A stretch of 64,000 bases of DNA, from assembly GCF_001665875.1 (NCBI RefSeq), contig NZ_LZTA01000097.1:62001-126000 (forward strand). The letters run 5' to 3'. The notes beneath the pieces were generated by a model. That model was not told the DNA's origin. It saw only the letters and a list, made by a program, of their open reading frames with translations, and did not search any database. This document shows positions 34,926-44,824 of this stretch, one piece after another (the stretch's first letter is position 1; the number at the start of each line of letters is the position of its first letter). The translations under genes were made by a program, and so were the position numbers. Source of the stretch: Mycobacterium sp. 852002-40037_SCH5390672. GTDB lineage: Bacteria; Actinomycetota; Actinomycetes; Mycobacteriales; Mycobacteriaceae.

Positions 34926-35354
34926 CTATTCGACGGTGATACCCATCGACCGGGCGGTGCCGGCGATGATCTTGGCGGCTGCGTCGATGTCGTTGGCGTT
35001 CAGATCGGCCTTCTTGGTCTCGGCGATCTCCTTGACCTGATCCCAGCTGACCTTGGCGACCTTGGTCTTGTGCGGCTCGGGCGATCCCTTGCCCACGCCG
35101 GCGGCCTTGAGCAGAAGCTTGGCGGCGGGTGGCGTCTTGAGCGCGAAGGTGAAGCTGCGGTCCTCGTAGACCGTGATCTCCACGGGGATGACCTGGCCGC
35201 GCTGGCTCTCCGTGGCGGCGTTGTACGCCTTGCAGAACTCCATGATGTTGACGCCGTGCTGACCGAGCGCGGGCCCGACCGGCGGCGCCGGGTTGGCCTG
35301 CCCCGCCTGGATCTGAAGCTTGATCAGCCCGACGACTTTCTTCTTCGGGGCCAT
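34926..35354 (-). CDS. rplK: 50S ribosomal protein L11
   Basis: This 142-residue L11 of the GTPase-associated centre has the proline-rich N-terminal domain ([27 protein letters not shown]) and the C-terminal rRNA-binding domain ([28 protein letters not shown]). Standard length. It follows nusG after a 47-bp gap containing a small hairpin. Confidence 0.97.
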   Translation of the reverse strand: MAPKKKVVGLIKLQIQAGQANPAPPVGPALGQHGVNIMEFCKAYNAATESQRGQVIPVEITVYEDRSFTFALKTPPAAKLLLKAAGVGKGSPEPHKTKVAKVSWDQVKEIAETKKADLNANDIDAAAKIIAGTARSMGITVE

Positions 35355-35384
35355 GAGATTGTGCTGTTCCTTCCTGGTTTACGC

Positions 35385-35400
35385 CCGGCGTATGCGCCGG
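35385..35400 (-). other. Short hairpin between nusG and rplK
   Basis: CCGGCG-TATG-CGCCGG forms a perfect 6-bp stem immediately after the nusG stop codon and 31 bp before rplK. It may tune readthrough from nusG into the ribosomal genes; it has no T-run. Confidence 0.35.
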
Positions 35401-35401
35401 T

Positions 35402-36689
<1,288 letters not shown>

Positions 36690-36834
36690 CGCATGCTCCT
36701 TTGTTTGCTAGTACTCCGAGACACGTCCCTTTTGTGGCGGCACGTACTTCCAGTGTCCACCATGGCACATTCTCAGTGCCCGGCTCCTCCTCAGGCCGTC
36801 CCGGCCTGCATTGTCACCGGACGTTCTCCGTCAG

Positions 36835-36907
<73 letters not shown>

Positions 36908-37051
36908 TCGCGGTTGGCAGGCCAACCTGCGCTTACCTACCGGGGCTTACATGACACGCGCGCCTTCCGATTGCTCGACTCACGGAAAGCGCGCTAATGC
37001 TGGGAAAACCCCGAGGACCGAGTGTACATCGGCGCGGGAGTCAGATACTAA

Positions 37052-37552
37052 TTACGCCGTTCTGACGACCTGGCCGGAGTCCGGGTCCCAGCGCAGGTTC
37101 GCGGACCCGTCGGTGTACTGACTCATCAGCGTGGTGTAAGCCTCCATGACCACCTCGCCGTGCTCGTCGGTACAGGTGTTCTTGGTGACGACGATGTCGG
37201 CGCCGAAGCGCTCGTCCACCGAGTAGACGTCCATGCGGGCCCACAGCTTGTCGCCGGCCTTGATCGGCCTGGAGAACACGAACCGCTGGTCGACCTGGAC
37301 GATCACCATCGTCTCCATGCCGATGTCGACATGCCGGAAGAAATCCAGCTGGACCAGCTTGGCGAGGATGGTCGCGAAGGTCAGCGGCGCGACAATCGCG
37401 TCGTGCCCGAGGTCGGCGGCCACGCTTTCCTCGAAGTGGGCCGGGTGGTCGTTCTTCACCGCTTGCGCGAACTGGCGCAACTGTTCGCGCCCGACAACGA
37501 AGTAATCCGCGTACCGCCAGATCATTCCCCTGATGTCTGTTTTGAGCGCCAT
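37052..37552 (-). CDS. hadC: (3R)-hydroxyacyl-ACP dehydratase subunit HadC
   Basis: HadC is the 166-residue non-catalytic subunit that pairs with HadB to dehydrate long 3-hydroxyacyl-ACP in FAS-II mycolate elongation. It has the same length as M. tuberculosis HadC. MIWRYADYFVVGREQLRQFA, IVAPLTFATILAKLVQLDFF and VQVDQRFVFSRPIKAGDKLW show the hot-dog fold of the HadA/HadC type. It lies 3 bp after hadB. Confidence 0.94.
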   Translation of the reverse strand: MALKTDIRGMIWRYADYFVVGREQLRQFAQAVKNDHPAHFEESVAADLGHDAIVAPLTFATILAKLVQLDFFRHVDIGMETMVIVQVDQRFVFSRPIKAGDKLWARMDVYSVDERFGADIVVTKNTCTDEHGEVVMEAYTTLMSQYTDGSANLRWDPDSGQVVRTA

Positions 37553-37555
37553 GGG

Positions 37556-37984
37556 CTATGCGAGAGTCGCGGACGCGATTGCCCTGCCGAAGATCTTCTT
37601 GCCGCCGGTGGTGGCCGTGAGCGCGATGGTCACGGACTTGGTCTCGGGATCGGCGGACTTCACCCGACCGCTGAAGACGAGCTCGGCACCCTTACCGTCG
37701 TTGGGCACCGGCACCACGGCGGTGAACCGCACGTTGTACTCGGTGACGGCGCCGGGGTCGCCGATCCATGCGGTGACGTAACCACCGCCGATGCCCATGG
37801 TCAGCATGCCGTGCGCGATCGCGGTGTCCAGGCCGACGACCTTCGCGATCTCGTCGTCCCAGTGGATCGGGTTCAAGTCGCCAGAAACGCCCGCGTAATT
37901 CACCAGATCCTGTCGGGTCAGCGGGTAGGTCCGCTCAGGAAGCTGGTCACCCACCTTCACGGAACTGAACTCACGCAGTGGCAT
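37556..37984 (-). CDS. hadB: (3R)-hydroxyacyl-ACP dehydratase subunit HadB
   Basis: HadB is the catalytic 142-residue R-hydratase subunit shared by the HadAB and HadBC dehydratases. The hydratase-2 motif YAGVSGDLNPIHWDDEIAKV carries the catalytic Asp and His. GLDTAIAHGMLTMGI is also intact. The ATG overlaps the end of hadA by 14 bp. Length matches M. tuberculosis. Confidence 0.95.
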   Translation of the reverse strand: MPLREFSSVKVGDQLPERTYPLTRQDLVNYAGVSGDLNPIHWDDEIAKVVGLDTAIAHGMLTMGIGGGYVTAWIGDPGAVTEYNVRFTAVVPVPNDGKGAELVFSGRVKSADPETKSVTIALTATTGGKKIFGRAIASATLA

Positions 37985-38450
37985 CGGAAAATCCCTCTTC
38001 TCCATCGTCGCCGGCACGGCCGGCCAGTGTCGTGTAGGTCTCTTGCACGACGTCACCGGCTTCGTTGGTGATGACATTCTTGGTGACAATGATCTGGGTG
38101 CCGTGCGACACGCGCACCGAGTCCACATAGACGTCGCAGTAGAGTTTGTCCCCGGCCACCAGCGGCGCGAAGAACTTCAACACCTGATCGACCTGCACGA
38201 CCTGTGCATCCTGGACGGCGACGTTGGCGTACTTGAAGAACGCCGTCTGCGCCTGGTACCCGAACACACTGACAAACGTCAACGGGGCGGGCAGCCCCTT
38301 GTAGCCGAGTTCGGCCGCCGCGTTCTCCGCGGAGAACATGGGGTCGTCGTTTTGCACGGCCACCGCGTACTCGCGGATCTTCTCCCGCTCAACCTCGTAA
38401 TGATCGGGGTAGCGGTAGTGCATCCCGACGAGGCTTGAAGTTAACGGCAC
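37971..38450 (-). CDS. hadA: (3R)-hydroxyacyl-ACP dehydratase subunit HadA (serine at position 61)
   Basis: HadA is the 159-residue substrate-binding subunit of HadAB. HYRYPDHYEVEREKIREYAVAVQNDD, APLTFVSVFGYQAQ and VQVDQVLKFFAPLVAGDKLYCDVYVDS are characteristic. Residue 61, counted from the GTG start, is serine (codon AGT, 38268-38270), where M. tuberculosis has cysteine 61, the residue modified by activated thiacetazone and isoxyl. It is the first gene of hadABC and lies 48 bp after rpmG. Confidence 0.94.
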   Translation of the reverse strand: MPLTSSLVGMHYRYPDHYEVEREKIREYAVAVQNDDPMFSAENAAAELGYKGLPAPLTFVSVFGYQAQTAFFKYANVAVQDAQVVQVDQVLKFFAPLVAGDKLYCDVYVDSVRVSHGTQIIVTKNVITNEAGDVVQETYTTLAGRAGDDGEEGFSDATA

Positions 38451-38498
38451 GGTTCTTAAACTACCTAGTCAATCGGAGTAGACGCTCGCGGGCGGCCG

Positions 38499-38666
38499 CT
38501 AGCGTGTCTCCCGATGCGCCTGATGCTTACCGCAGTTGGGGCAGAACTTCTTCAGGTCCAGCCGGTCCGGGTCGTTCCGGCGGTTTTTCTTGGTGATGTA
38601 GTTGCGGTGCTTGCACACCTCGCATGCCAAGGTGATCTTCGGCCGTACGTCGGTACTGGAAGCCAT
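38499..38666 (-). CDS. rpmG: 50S ribosomal protein L33 (zinc-binding form)
   Basis: A 55-residue protein read directly from the sequence: [18 protein letters not shown], then [20 protein letters not shown] and [17 protein letters not shown]. The two CxxC pairs (in ACEVC and FCPNC) show the zinc-binding version. It corresponds to M. tuberculosis rpmG2 upstream of hadABC. Confidence 0.95.
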   Translation of the reverse strand: MASSTDVRPKITLACEVCKHRNYITKKNRRNDPDRLDLKKFCPNCGKHQAHRETR

Positions 38667-38706
38667 GACGATTCTCTCTCAATTCCTGGACTGTGCTGTT
38701 GTGTTG

Positions 38707-38780
<74 letters not shown>

Positions 38781-38832
38781 TCTGGCCACCCCTGTTGGGC
38801 TCGGGGCCGCCACGCCTGCTCGGCGTCCTCCG

Positions 38833-38905
38833 AGCCCCCTAACGGAATCGAACCGTTGACCTTTTCCTTACCATGGAAACGCTCTACCGACTGAGCTAAG
38901 GGGGC
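38833..38905 (-). tRNA. thrT: tRNA-Thr (GGT)
   Basis: A 73-base cloverleaf: acceptor GCCCCCT/AGGGGGC, D-arm TAGCTCAGTCGGTAGAGC, anticodon stem TTTCC/GGAAA with loop ATGGTAA, and T-arm GGTTCGATTCC. It is followed on the same strand by tRNA-Met after 52 bp. Confidence 0.95.
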
Positions 38906-39058
38906 CGTTCACCCGAAGCGATCTCCTCCGCGCGGGCCTAAAAGAGGGTACAGCCTGGCTCGCAGCGGAACCAAACCACGGGTAACGACGGCGCTGTCGG
39001 GCGCGGGTCGTTCGTGATCATGGGTCTCGCCGGGCGATTGATGACGCCCAGGCAAACA

Positions 39059-39265
39059 TCAACCGCCGCCGACGCTGCGCTGGGGTTCCCAGGCACTGAG
39101 GTCGCTGAACTCGTCGTACGCATCGTCGCGTTCGACGGAATCACCCTCGTTGAGCAGGGTCCGCAACGCCAGGTTGACGGCCTCACGCGCGTCGCCGAGA
39201 TGGAAGCGGCGGATTGCCTCATCGACCAGATCGACGTCGATCTCGATTTCGACCTTCTTCTTCAT
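39059..39265 (-). CDS. VapB-type antitoxin, apparently orphan
   Basis: This 68-residue protein begins MKKKVEIEIDVDLVDEAIRRF followed by GDAREAVNLALRTLL, a ribbon-helix-helix N-terminus of the VapB (DUF2191-like) group, and ends in an acidic tail (ERDDAYDEFSDLSAWEP) that would bind a PIN toxin. The next 150 bp on the same strand contain no vapC; tRNA-Thr follows. Either the toxin was lost or the protein acts alone or with a distant partner. Confidence 0.78.
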   Translation of the reverse strand: MKKKVEIEIDVDLVDEAIRRFHLGDAREAVNLALRTLLNEGDSVERDDAYDEFSDLSAWEPQRSVGGG

Positions 39266-39398
39266 GTGCCAACAATACCCACTGGCTACCGGCCTAACTC
39301 GGGTCCGAAACGGCTGTGTCAGGCAGTGTCCGCCGCGGCGAATCCGCAGTGGTGGGACTAGTCGTGGCACGCTGCGGTCGGGGTCCTAGTCTGGTCAC

Positions 39399-40112
39399 GT
39401 GCCAGAGGACCGGCTGTACTTCCGCCAACTGCTCTCCGGTCGCGACTTCGCCGCCGGCGACATGATCGCGACGCAAATGCGCAACTTCGCCTACCTGATC
39501 GGCGACCGGCAAACCGGTGACTGCGTGGTCGTCGACCCGGCCTACGCTGCCGGCGATCTCCTCGACACGCTCGAGGCCGACGGCATGCACCTGTCCGGCG
39601 TGCTGGTCACCCATCACCACCCCGACCACGTGGGCGGATCCATGATGGGGTTCGCGCTGGCGGGCCTGGCCGAACTGCTGGAGCGGGCACCGGTGCCAGT
39701 GCACGTCAATACCCATGAGGCCCTGTGGGTTTCGCGGGTCACGGGGATAAGCCTGGGCGACCTGACCTCCCATGAGAACCATGACAAGGTCAGCATCGGT
39801 GACATCGAGATCGAGTTGCTGCACACACCCGGGCACACGCCGGGCAGCCAGTGCTTTCTGCTCGACGGCCGCCTCGTCGCCGGTGACACGTTGTTTTTGG
39901 AGGGCTGTGGGCGCACCGACTTCCCGGGCGGCGACTCCGACGAGATGTACCGCAGCCTGCAGCGGCTCGCGACCTTACCCGGTGACCCGACCGTATTTCC
40001 GGGCCATTGGTATTCGGCGGAGCCCAGTGCCTCGCTCTCGGAGGTCAAGCGCTCCAACTACGTCTACCGGGCCGCGGACCTTGATCAATGGCGGATGCTG
40101 ATGGGCGGCTGA
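39399..40112 (+). CDS. Metallo-beta-lactamase-fold hydrolase, glyoxalase II-like (Rv0634c-like)
   Basis: This 237-residue MBL-fold enzyme has the metal motif THHHPDHVGG, then LLHTPGHTPGSQCF, AGDTLFLEGCGRTDFPGGD and PGHWYS supplying the remaining ligands. The pattern fits hydroxyacylglutathione-type or related thioester hydrolases; mycobacteria lack glutathione, so the physiological thiol may be mycothiol or CoA. The GTG start is the only good one. It is divergent from the antitoxin and tRNA block. Confidence 0.86.
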   Translation: MPEDRLYFRQLLSGRDFAAGDMIATQMRNFAYLIGDRQTGDCVVVDPAYAAGDLLDTLEADGMHLSGVLVTHHHPDHVGGSMMGFALAGLAELLERAPVPVHVNTHEALWVSRVTGISLGDLTSHENHDKVSIGDIEIELLHTPGHTPGSQCFLLDGRLVAGDTLFLEGCGRTDFPGGDSDEMYRSLQRLATLPGDPTVFPGHWYSAEPSASLSEVKRSNYVYRAADLDQWRMLMGG

Positions 40113-40172
40113 GTTCCCCTGGGATCGCTCGTCATGACCATCCGGCGGCCGCCCCTGTGATATAAGCGGGGG

Positions 40173-41015
40173 GTGGATTCCATGGGTTGGATCCAGGACA
40201 GCTGGCATGATGTCACGCACGTCGGGTCTGGCACCTGGATTGCGTGGGCAGCGTGGGCGGCAATCATCCTGGCCGTCGTCACACTGATCTTCACCAACAG
40301 CCAGATCAACCGCAATCGCCGGGCAGCGGCCGAGCAGACCCGCCCGCACGTCGCGATGTTCATGGAACCGCATTCCGCCGACTGGCACGTGATCGAACTC
40401 GTGGTCCGGAATTTCGGCCGGACCGCGGCCTACGACATCGGGTTCTCCTTTTCCAATCCCCCCACGGTGGCCGAATACGAGAACGCCACCGACGGTTACG
40501 CCGACGTCATCGAACTGCGGCTCCCCCGCGAACTGCCGATGCTGGCCCCCGGCCAGGAATGGCGCATGGTGTGGGATTCCGCGCTCGACCGCGCGGAGAT
40601 CGGCAGTGGCATCGAATCGCGCTTCACCGGCACCCTGACCTACTACGACCGGCCCGATACGCCGCACGGCCGCAGGTTCTGGCAGCGCGAGCGTTCGCCG
40701 CTGCACACCGACGTGGTGCTGGACTGGGACGCCCTGCCGCCCGTCCAGCGCATCGAGTTGATGACCAGCCACGACCTGGCGAAGCGGGAGAAGGAGAAGC
40801 TGGAGCTGTTGCGCGGCCTGCTGACCTATTTCCACTACGCCAGCAAGGAAACCCGTCCCGAGGTGTTCCGCAGCGAGATCGAACGGATCAACGGCGCGGT
40901 CCGGGAAACCCAAGACAGATGGCGCACGCGCCAACTCGACGAACCCACCGATGTCAGCCTGCGCTGGAGTAACGCCGAAGACGAACTGGGCAAACACCAC
41001 AGCCAGCCCGCCTGA
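40173..41015 (+). CDS. Rv0633c-like protein with one N-terminal membrane segment
   Basis: This 280-residue protein has one hydrophobic segment at about residues 20-42 (TWIAWAAWAAIILAVVTLIF) followed by a soluble domain with an immunoglobulin-like beta pattern (HVIELVVRNFGRTAAYDIGFSF) and a charged helical C-terminus (KREKEKLELLRGLL). The GTG start at 40173 is used; an ATG is three codons on. Function is unknown. Position and length match M. tuberculosis Rv0633c. Confidence 0.82.
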   Translation: MDSMGWIQDSWHDVTHVGSGTWIAWAAWAAIILAVVTLIFTNSQINRNRRAAAEQTRPHVAMFMEPHSADWHVIELVVRNFGRTAAYDIGFSFSNPPTVAEYENATDGYADVIELRLPRELPMLAPGQEWRMVWDSALDRAEIGSGIESRFTGTLTYYDRPDTPHGRRFWQRERSPLHTDVVLDWDALPPVQRIELMTSHDLAKREKEKLELLRGLLTYFHYASKETRPEVFRSEIERINGAVRETQDRWRTRQLDEPTDVSLRWSNAEDELGKHHSQPA

Positions 41016-41031
41016 CGGCAAGGAGCAGCCG

Positions 41032-41727
41032 ATGACCGCCCCGGTCCACTACAGCACCAAAGACTCCATCGCCGTCATCAAGATGGACGACGGCAAGGTC
41101 AATGCGCTGGGCCCCACCATGCAGCAGGCCCTGAACGACGCGATCGACCGCGCCGACGCGGACAACGCCGGGGCGCTGGTGATCACCGGGAACGAGCGGG
41201 TGTTCAGCGGCGGCTTCGACCTGAAGATCCTCACCTCCGGTGAGGTGCAGCCCGCGATCGACATGCTCCGGGGCGGATTCGAGCTGGCGTATCGCCTGCT
41301 GTCCCATCCCAAGCCGGTGGTGATGGCGTGCACCGGCCATGCCATCGCGATGGGGGCGTTCCTGTTGTCGGCGGGTGATCACCGGGTGGCCGCGCACGCC
41401 TACAACATTCAGGCCAACGAGGTCGCGATCGGCATGGTCATCCCGTATGCCGCCCTGGAAATCATGAAGCTGCGGTTGACGCCGTCGGCTTACCAGCAAG
41501 CCAGCGGGCTGGCCAAAACCTTCTTCGGTGAAACCGCCCTCGCCGCAGGCTTTATCGATGAGATCGTGCTGCCCGAGATGGTGATCGACCGCGCCGAAGA
41601 GGCCGCACGGGAATTCGCCGGCCTGCATCAGCGCGCGCACGCCGCCACCAAATTGCGCACCCGCGCCGACGCCCTGACGGCCATCCGCGCCGGCATCGAC
41701 GGAATCGAATCCGAATTCGGGGTGTGA
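41032..41727 (+). CDS. echA3: Enoyl-CoA hydratase/isomerase family protein EchA3
   Basis: This 231-residue crotonase has the M. tuberculosis EchA3 length. NERVFSGGFDLKILTSG forms the first oxyanion segment and TGHAIAMGAFLLSAGDHRVA the second. The catalytic glutamates of true hydratases are not evident at the usual places, so the reaction is uncertain. AAGGAG precedes the ATG. It lies 16 bp after the Rv0633c-like gene. Confidence 0.88.
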   Translation: MTAPVHYSTKDSIAVIKMDDGKVNALGPTMQQALNDAIDRADADNAGALVITGNERVFSGGFDLKILTSGEVQPAIDMLRGGFELAYRLLSHPKPVVMACTGHAIAMGAFLLSAGDHRVAAHAYNIQANEVAIGMVIPYAALEIMKLRLTPSAYQQASGLAKTFFGETALAAGFIDEIVLPEMVIDRAEEAAREFAGLHQRAHAATKLRTRADALTAIRAGIDGIESEFGV

Positions 41728-41786
41728 GCCGTTGAGGGCGTCCGCCCGAGCCGGTTTCGCGGGCCGCTGCCGGGGAAGTCACCGGA

Positions 41787-44240
41787 ATGGCCATCGATCG
41801 CATCGCGGACCCCTGGGGGACGCGGACTCCCTACGAACCCGCCACACGGTGGCCGGAACGAGTCGATAGCTACCTGGCCGACGGAGTCACCGCCGAATCC
41901 GTGGACCGCTGGGTGCAATCGGCTGCGGTGTTGCATTCCAACGGCGACGGTCTGGACATCGCCGTCAAGGACGGGCGGATCGTGGGGGTGCGCGGACGCG
42001 CCGTCGACCGGGTCAACCACGGGCGGCTCGATCCGAAGGACCTCTTCGGCTGGCAGGCCAACGCCTCAGCCGACCGGCTCACCACACCGATGATCAGGGT
42101 CCGCGGCGAGCTGAAGCCGTGCGACTGGGACACCGCGATGCAGCGGATCGTGGACCACACCAAGGACTTACTCGACAACTACGGTCCCAGCTCGATCGGT
42201 TTCTACACTTCCGGGCAGTTGTTCGCCGAGGCGTACTACACCCAAGGGGCCATCGCGCACGGGGCGATCGGCACCAATCATGTCGACGGGAACACCCGGC
42301 TGTGCACCGCGACGGCGGCCGAGGCGCTCAAGGAATCCTTCGGCTGCGACGGGCAACCGGGGTCCTACACCGATGTCGACCACGCCGACGTCATCGCGTT
42401 GTTCGGGCACAACGTCGCCGAGACGCAAACGGTGCTGTGGGCGCGGATGCTGGACCGGCTGGCCGGCAACTCGCCACCGGCGATCATCTGCGTCGACCCG
42501 CGGCTCACGCCGGTGGCGCGGCACGCCACGGTGCACCTGGCGCCGCTGCCGGGCACCAACGTGGCGTTGATGAACGGACTGCTGCACGAGATCATCGGCC
42601 ACGGCTGGACCGACCAGGACTACATCGACTCGCACACCATCGGTTTCGACGAACTGCGTGACCGGGTCGAAGAGTTCGCGCCCGAGCGCGTGGCCGAGAT
42701 CTGCGGCGTGGCGGCCGAGGACATCCGGCGTGCGGCACGACTGCTCGGCACGGCCAAGCGGTTGATGTCCACTGTCCTGCAAGGCTTCTATCAGTCCCAC
42801 CAGGCCACCGCGGCGGCCGTGCAGGTCAACAACATTCACCTGGTGCGCGGCATGCTGGGCAAGCCGGGTTGCGGTGTGTTGCAGATGAACGGGCAGCCGA
42901 CCGCGGAGAACACGCGCGAGTGCGGCGCCGACGGGGACCTGGCCGGCTTCCGCAACTGGTCCAACGACTCCCACGTCGCCGAGTTGGCGAAATTGTGGAA
43001 TCTTGAACCCCTGCAGATTCCGCACTACGGCCCGCCGACGCACGCCATGCAGATGTTCCGCTTCGCCGAGGAGGGGACGCTGCGGATGCTCTGGGTCACC
43101 GCCACCAATCCCGCGGTGTCGCTGCCGGAGCTGCCGCGGATCCGTGACATTCTGTCGCAGGAACGGCTGTACCTCATCGTCCAGGACATCTTCATGACCG
43201 AGACCGCCGCGCTGGCCGACGTGGTGTTACCCGCCGCGGCGTGGGCAGAGAAAACCGGCACCTTCACCAACGCCGACCGCACCGTGCACCTGTCCGAAAA
43301 GGCCGTGGAGCCACCGGGTTCCGCGCGCAGTGACCTCGATATCTTCCTGGACTATGCGCGGCGGATGGATTTCCGCGACAAGGACGGCCAGCCGTTTCCG
43401 CCCTGGACGGATCCGGAGTCGGCGTTCGAGGCGTGGAAGAAATGCACCGCGGGCCGGCCGTGCGACTACACCGGCCTGAGCTATGACAAGTTGCGCGGCG
43501 GCAGCGGCATTCAATGGCCTTGCAACACAGAGCATCCCGACGGCACCGAACGGCTCTATGCCGACGCGAAATTCTGGGCAACACCGGACTACTGCGAGGC
43601 ATACGGCAAAGACCTGATCACCGGCGCTCCGTTGCAGCCCGACGAGTACCGATCGATGAACCCCTTCGGCAAGGCCATCATCAAGGCGGCCGAATACGTG
43701 CCCCCGCACGAGCCCACCAGCCGCGATTTCCCGTTCGCGTTGATCACCGGTCGCACCGTCTACCATTTCCATACCCGCACCAAAACCGCTCGGGCTCAGC
43801 AACTTCAGCGGGCCGCGCCCGACGTGTGGGTCGAGATGTCCGAACGCGACGCGCGCCGCCTGGGCATCGCGGAGGGCGATCTCGTCGAGGTGAGCACGCC
43901 GCGTGGCTGCGTCGTGGCCGCCGCACGCATCTGCGGCATCCGCGACGGCGTGCTGTTCGTGCCCTTCCACTACGGCTACTGGGACGTAGGAGGCAGGACG
44001 CATCATCGGGCCGGCAACGAAATGACGCTCACCGATTGGGATCCGGTGTCCAAGCAGCCGATCTACAAGACGGCCGCCGCGCGGCTGCGCAGGGTGCGGG
44101 TGGGGCAGCAGGGGAGAAACGGCGCCGGATACGCGCCGACCACCGCGGCGTCCGCTCCGGTCAACGGATCGGTGCCCCCGACCGAGGGCGGCGCGTCGGC
44201 CGGCGTGACCGAGGTCGTGTCGACGGGGAGCCGATCATGA
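41787..44240 (+). CDS. Molybdopterin-dependent oxidoreductase lacking the N-terminal Fe-S cysteines
   Basis: This 817-residue member of the nitrate reductase/formate dehydrogenase (DMSO reductase) superfamily has the molybdopterin-binding regions intact: ALFGHNVAETQTVLW, GKPGCGVLQMNGQPTAEN, LWVTATNPAVSLPEL, VVLPAAAWAEKTGTFTNADR and a C-terminal domain (ITGRTVYHFHTRTKT, VFVPFHYGYWD-like). The probable Mo ligand is Cys173 in GNTRLCTATAA. The N-terminal [4Fe-4S] motif is gone: positions that carry Cys in relatives are Ala47, His50, Asp54 and Asp82. Electron donor and substrate are unknown. It is absent at this site in M. tuberculosis and overlaps the next gene by 4 bp. Confidence 0.85.
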   Translation: MAIDRIADPWGTRTPYEPATRWPERVDSYLADGVTAESVDRWVQSAAVLHSNGDGLDIAVKDGRIVGVRGRAVDRVNHGRLDPKDLFGWQANASADRLTTPMIRVRGELKPCDWDTAMQRIVDHTKDLLDNYGPSSIGFYTSGQLFAEAYYTQGAIAHGAIGTNHVDGNTRLCTATAAEALKESFGCDGQPGSYTDVDHADVIALFGHNVAETQTVLWARMLDRLAGNSPPAIICVDPRLTPVARHATVHLAPLPGTNVALMNGLLHEIIGHGWTDQDYIDSHTIGFDELRDRVEEFAPERVAEICGVAAEDIRRAARLLGTAKRLMSTVLQGFYQSHQATAAAVQVNNIHLVRGMLGKPGCGVLQMNGQPTAENTRECGADGDLAGFRNWSNDSHVAELAKLWNLEPLQIPHYGPPTHAMQMFRFAEEGTLRMLWVTATNPAVSLPELPRIRDILSQERLYLIVQDIFMTETAALADVVLPAAAWAEKTGTFTNADRTVHLSEKAVEPPGSARSDLDIFLDYARRMDFRDKDGQPFPPWTDPESAFEAWKKCTAGRPCDYTGLSYDKLRGGSGIQWPCNTEHPDGTERLYADAKFWATPDYCEAYGKDLITGAPLQPDEYRSMNPFGKAIIKAAEYVPPHEPTSRDFPFALITGRTVYHFHTRTKTARAQQLQRAAPDVWVEMSERDARRLGIAEGDLVEVSTPRGCVVAAARICGIRDGVLFVPFHYGYWDVGGRTHHRAGNEMTLTDWDPVSKQPIYKTAAARLRRVRVGQQGRNGAGYAPTTAASAPVNGSVPPTEGGASAGVTEVVSTGSRS

Positions 44241-44716
44241 AGCTGAAATTGGCGATCCGCGAGCTGCACCGCTCCGAACGTAAGCTGGCCCACCACCTCA
44301 ACGTGATGGCCGCGCGCCACCACAGTGATCAGGACATCCGCCACCTGGCGCACGACATGGCTGGCTGGTCGAAGCAGCACGTCAGCGAGCTGGCGCGGCA
44401 CGGCCGCCACTATGGTCTGCGCCTGTCCGCCGACCCGCGCACCGGCGCGATGACCGGTTTCATGCAGTCGCGGATGAGTGGCCTGCTGCGGCACCGCCCC
44501 GAACCCGCCCTGGCGCTGCTCGCGGACCTGCGACGGATTCACCGGCTGTCGGCGGGGGTGTCGCTGGATTGGGAGCTGCTGGCCCAGGGCGCGCAGGCCG
44601 CCAAGGATTCCGAACTGCTGAGCCTGGCGTCGCGCTGTCACCCCGAGACGTTGCGCCAGATGCGCTGGGCCAACGCGATGCTGAAAGAACTTTCCCCGCA
44701 AGTCTTGATGAACTGA
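44237..44716 (+). CDS. Small helical protein of unknown function
   Basis: This 159-residue protein is coupled to the molybdenum enzyme by an ATGA overlap. It is predicted all-helical and rich in His and Arg: LAIRELHRSERKLAHHL, ARHHSDQDIRHLAHDM, QHVSELARHGRHYG. Spaced histidines and glutamates suggest a ferritin- or hemerythrin-like bundle, but I do not recognise the family. It could be an accessory protein of the oxidoreductase. Confidence 0.7.
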   Translation: MKLKLAIRELHRSERKLAHHLNVMAARHHSDQDIRHLAHDMAGWSKQHVSELARHGRHYGLRLSADPRTGAMTGFMQSRMSGLLRHRPEPALALLADLRRIHRLSAGVSLDWELLAQGAQAAKDSELLSLASRCHPETLRQMRWANAMLKELSPQVLMN

Positions 44717-44722
44717 ATGACG

Positions 44723-44755
44723 AACGCGGTGGCCACCATTGGCCGCCACCGCGTT
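44723..44755. terminator. Hairpin terminator between convergent genes
   Basis: AACGCGGTGGC and GCCACCGCGTT form a perfect 11-bp stem with an 11-base loop, between the helical protein gene and the convergent cynS. It is followed by CCCTT rather than a clear T-run. Confidence 0.6.
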
Positions 44756-44824
44756 CCCTTCGCCTCCTCGCCGCCAGTCTGACACGTACGCGACGGGCCG
44801 TCACTTCACTGCGGCGACCTCGCG

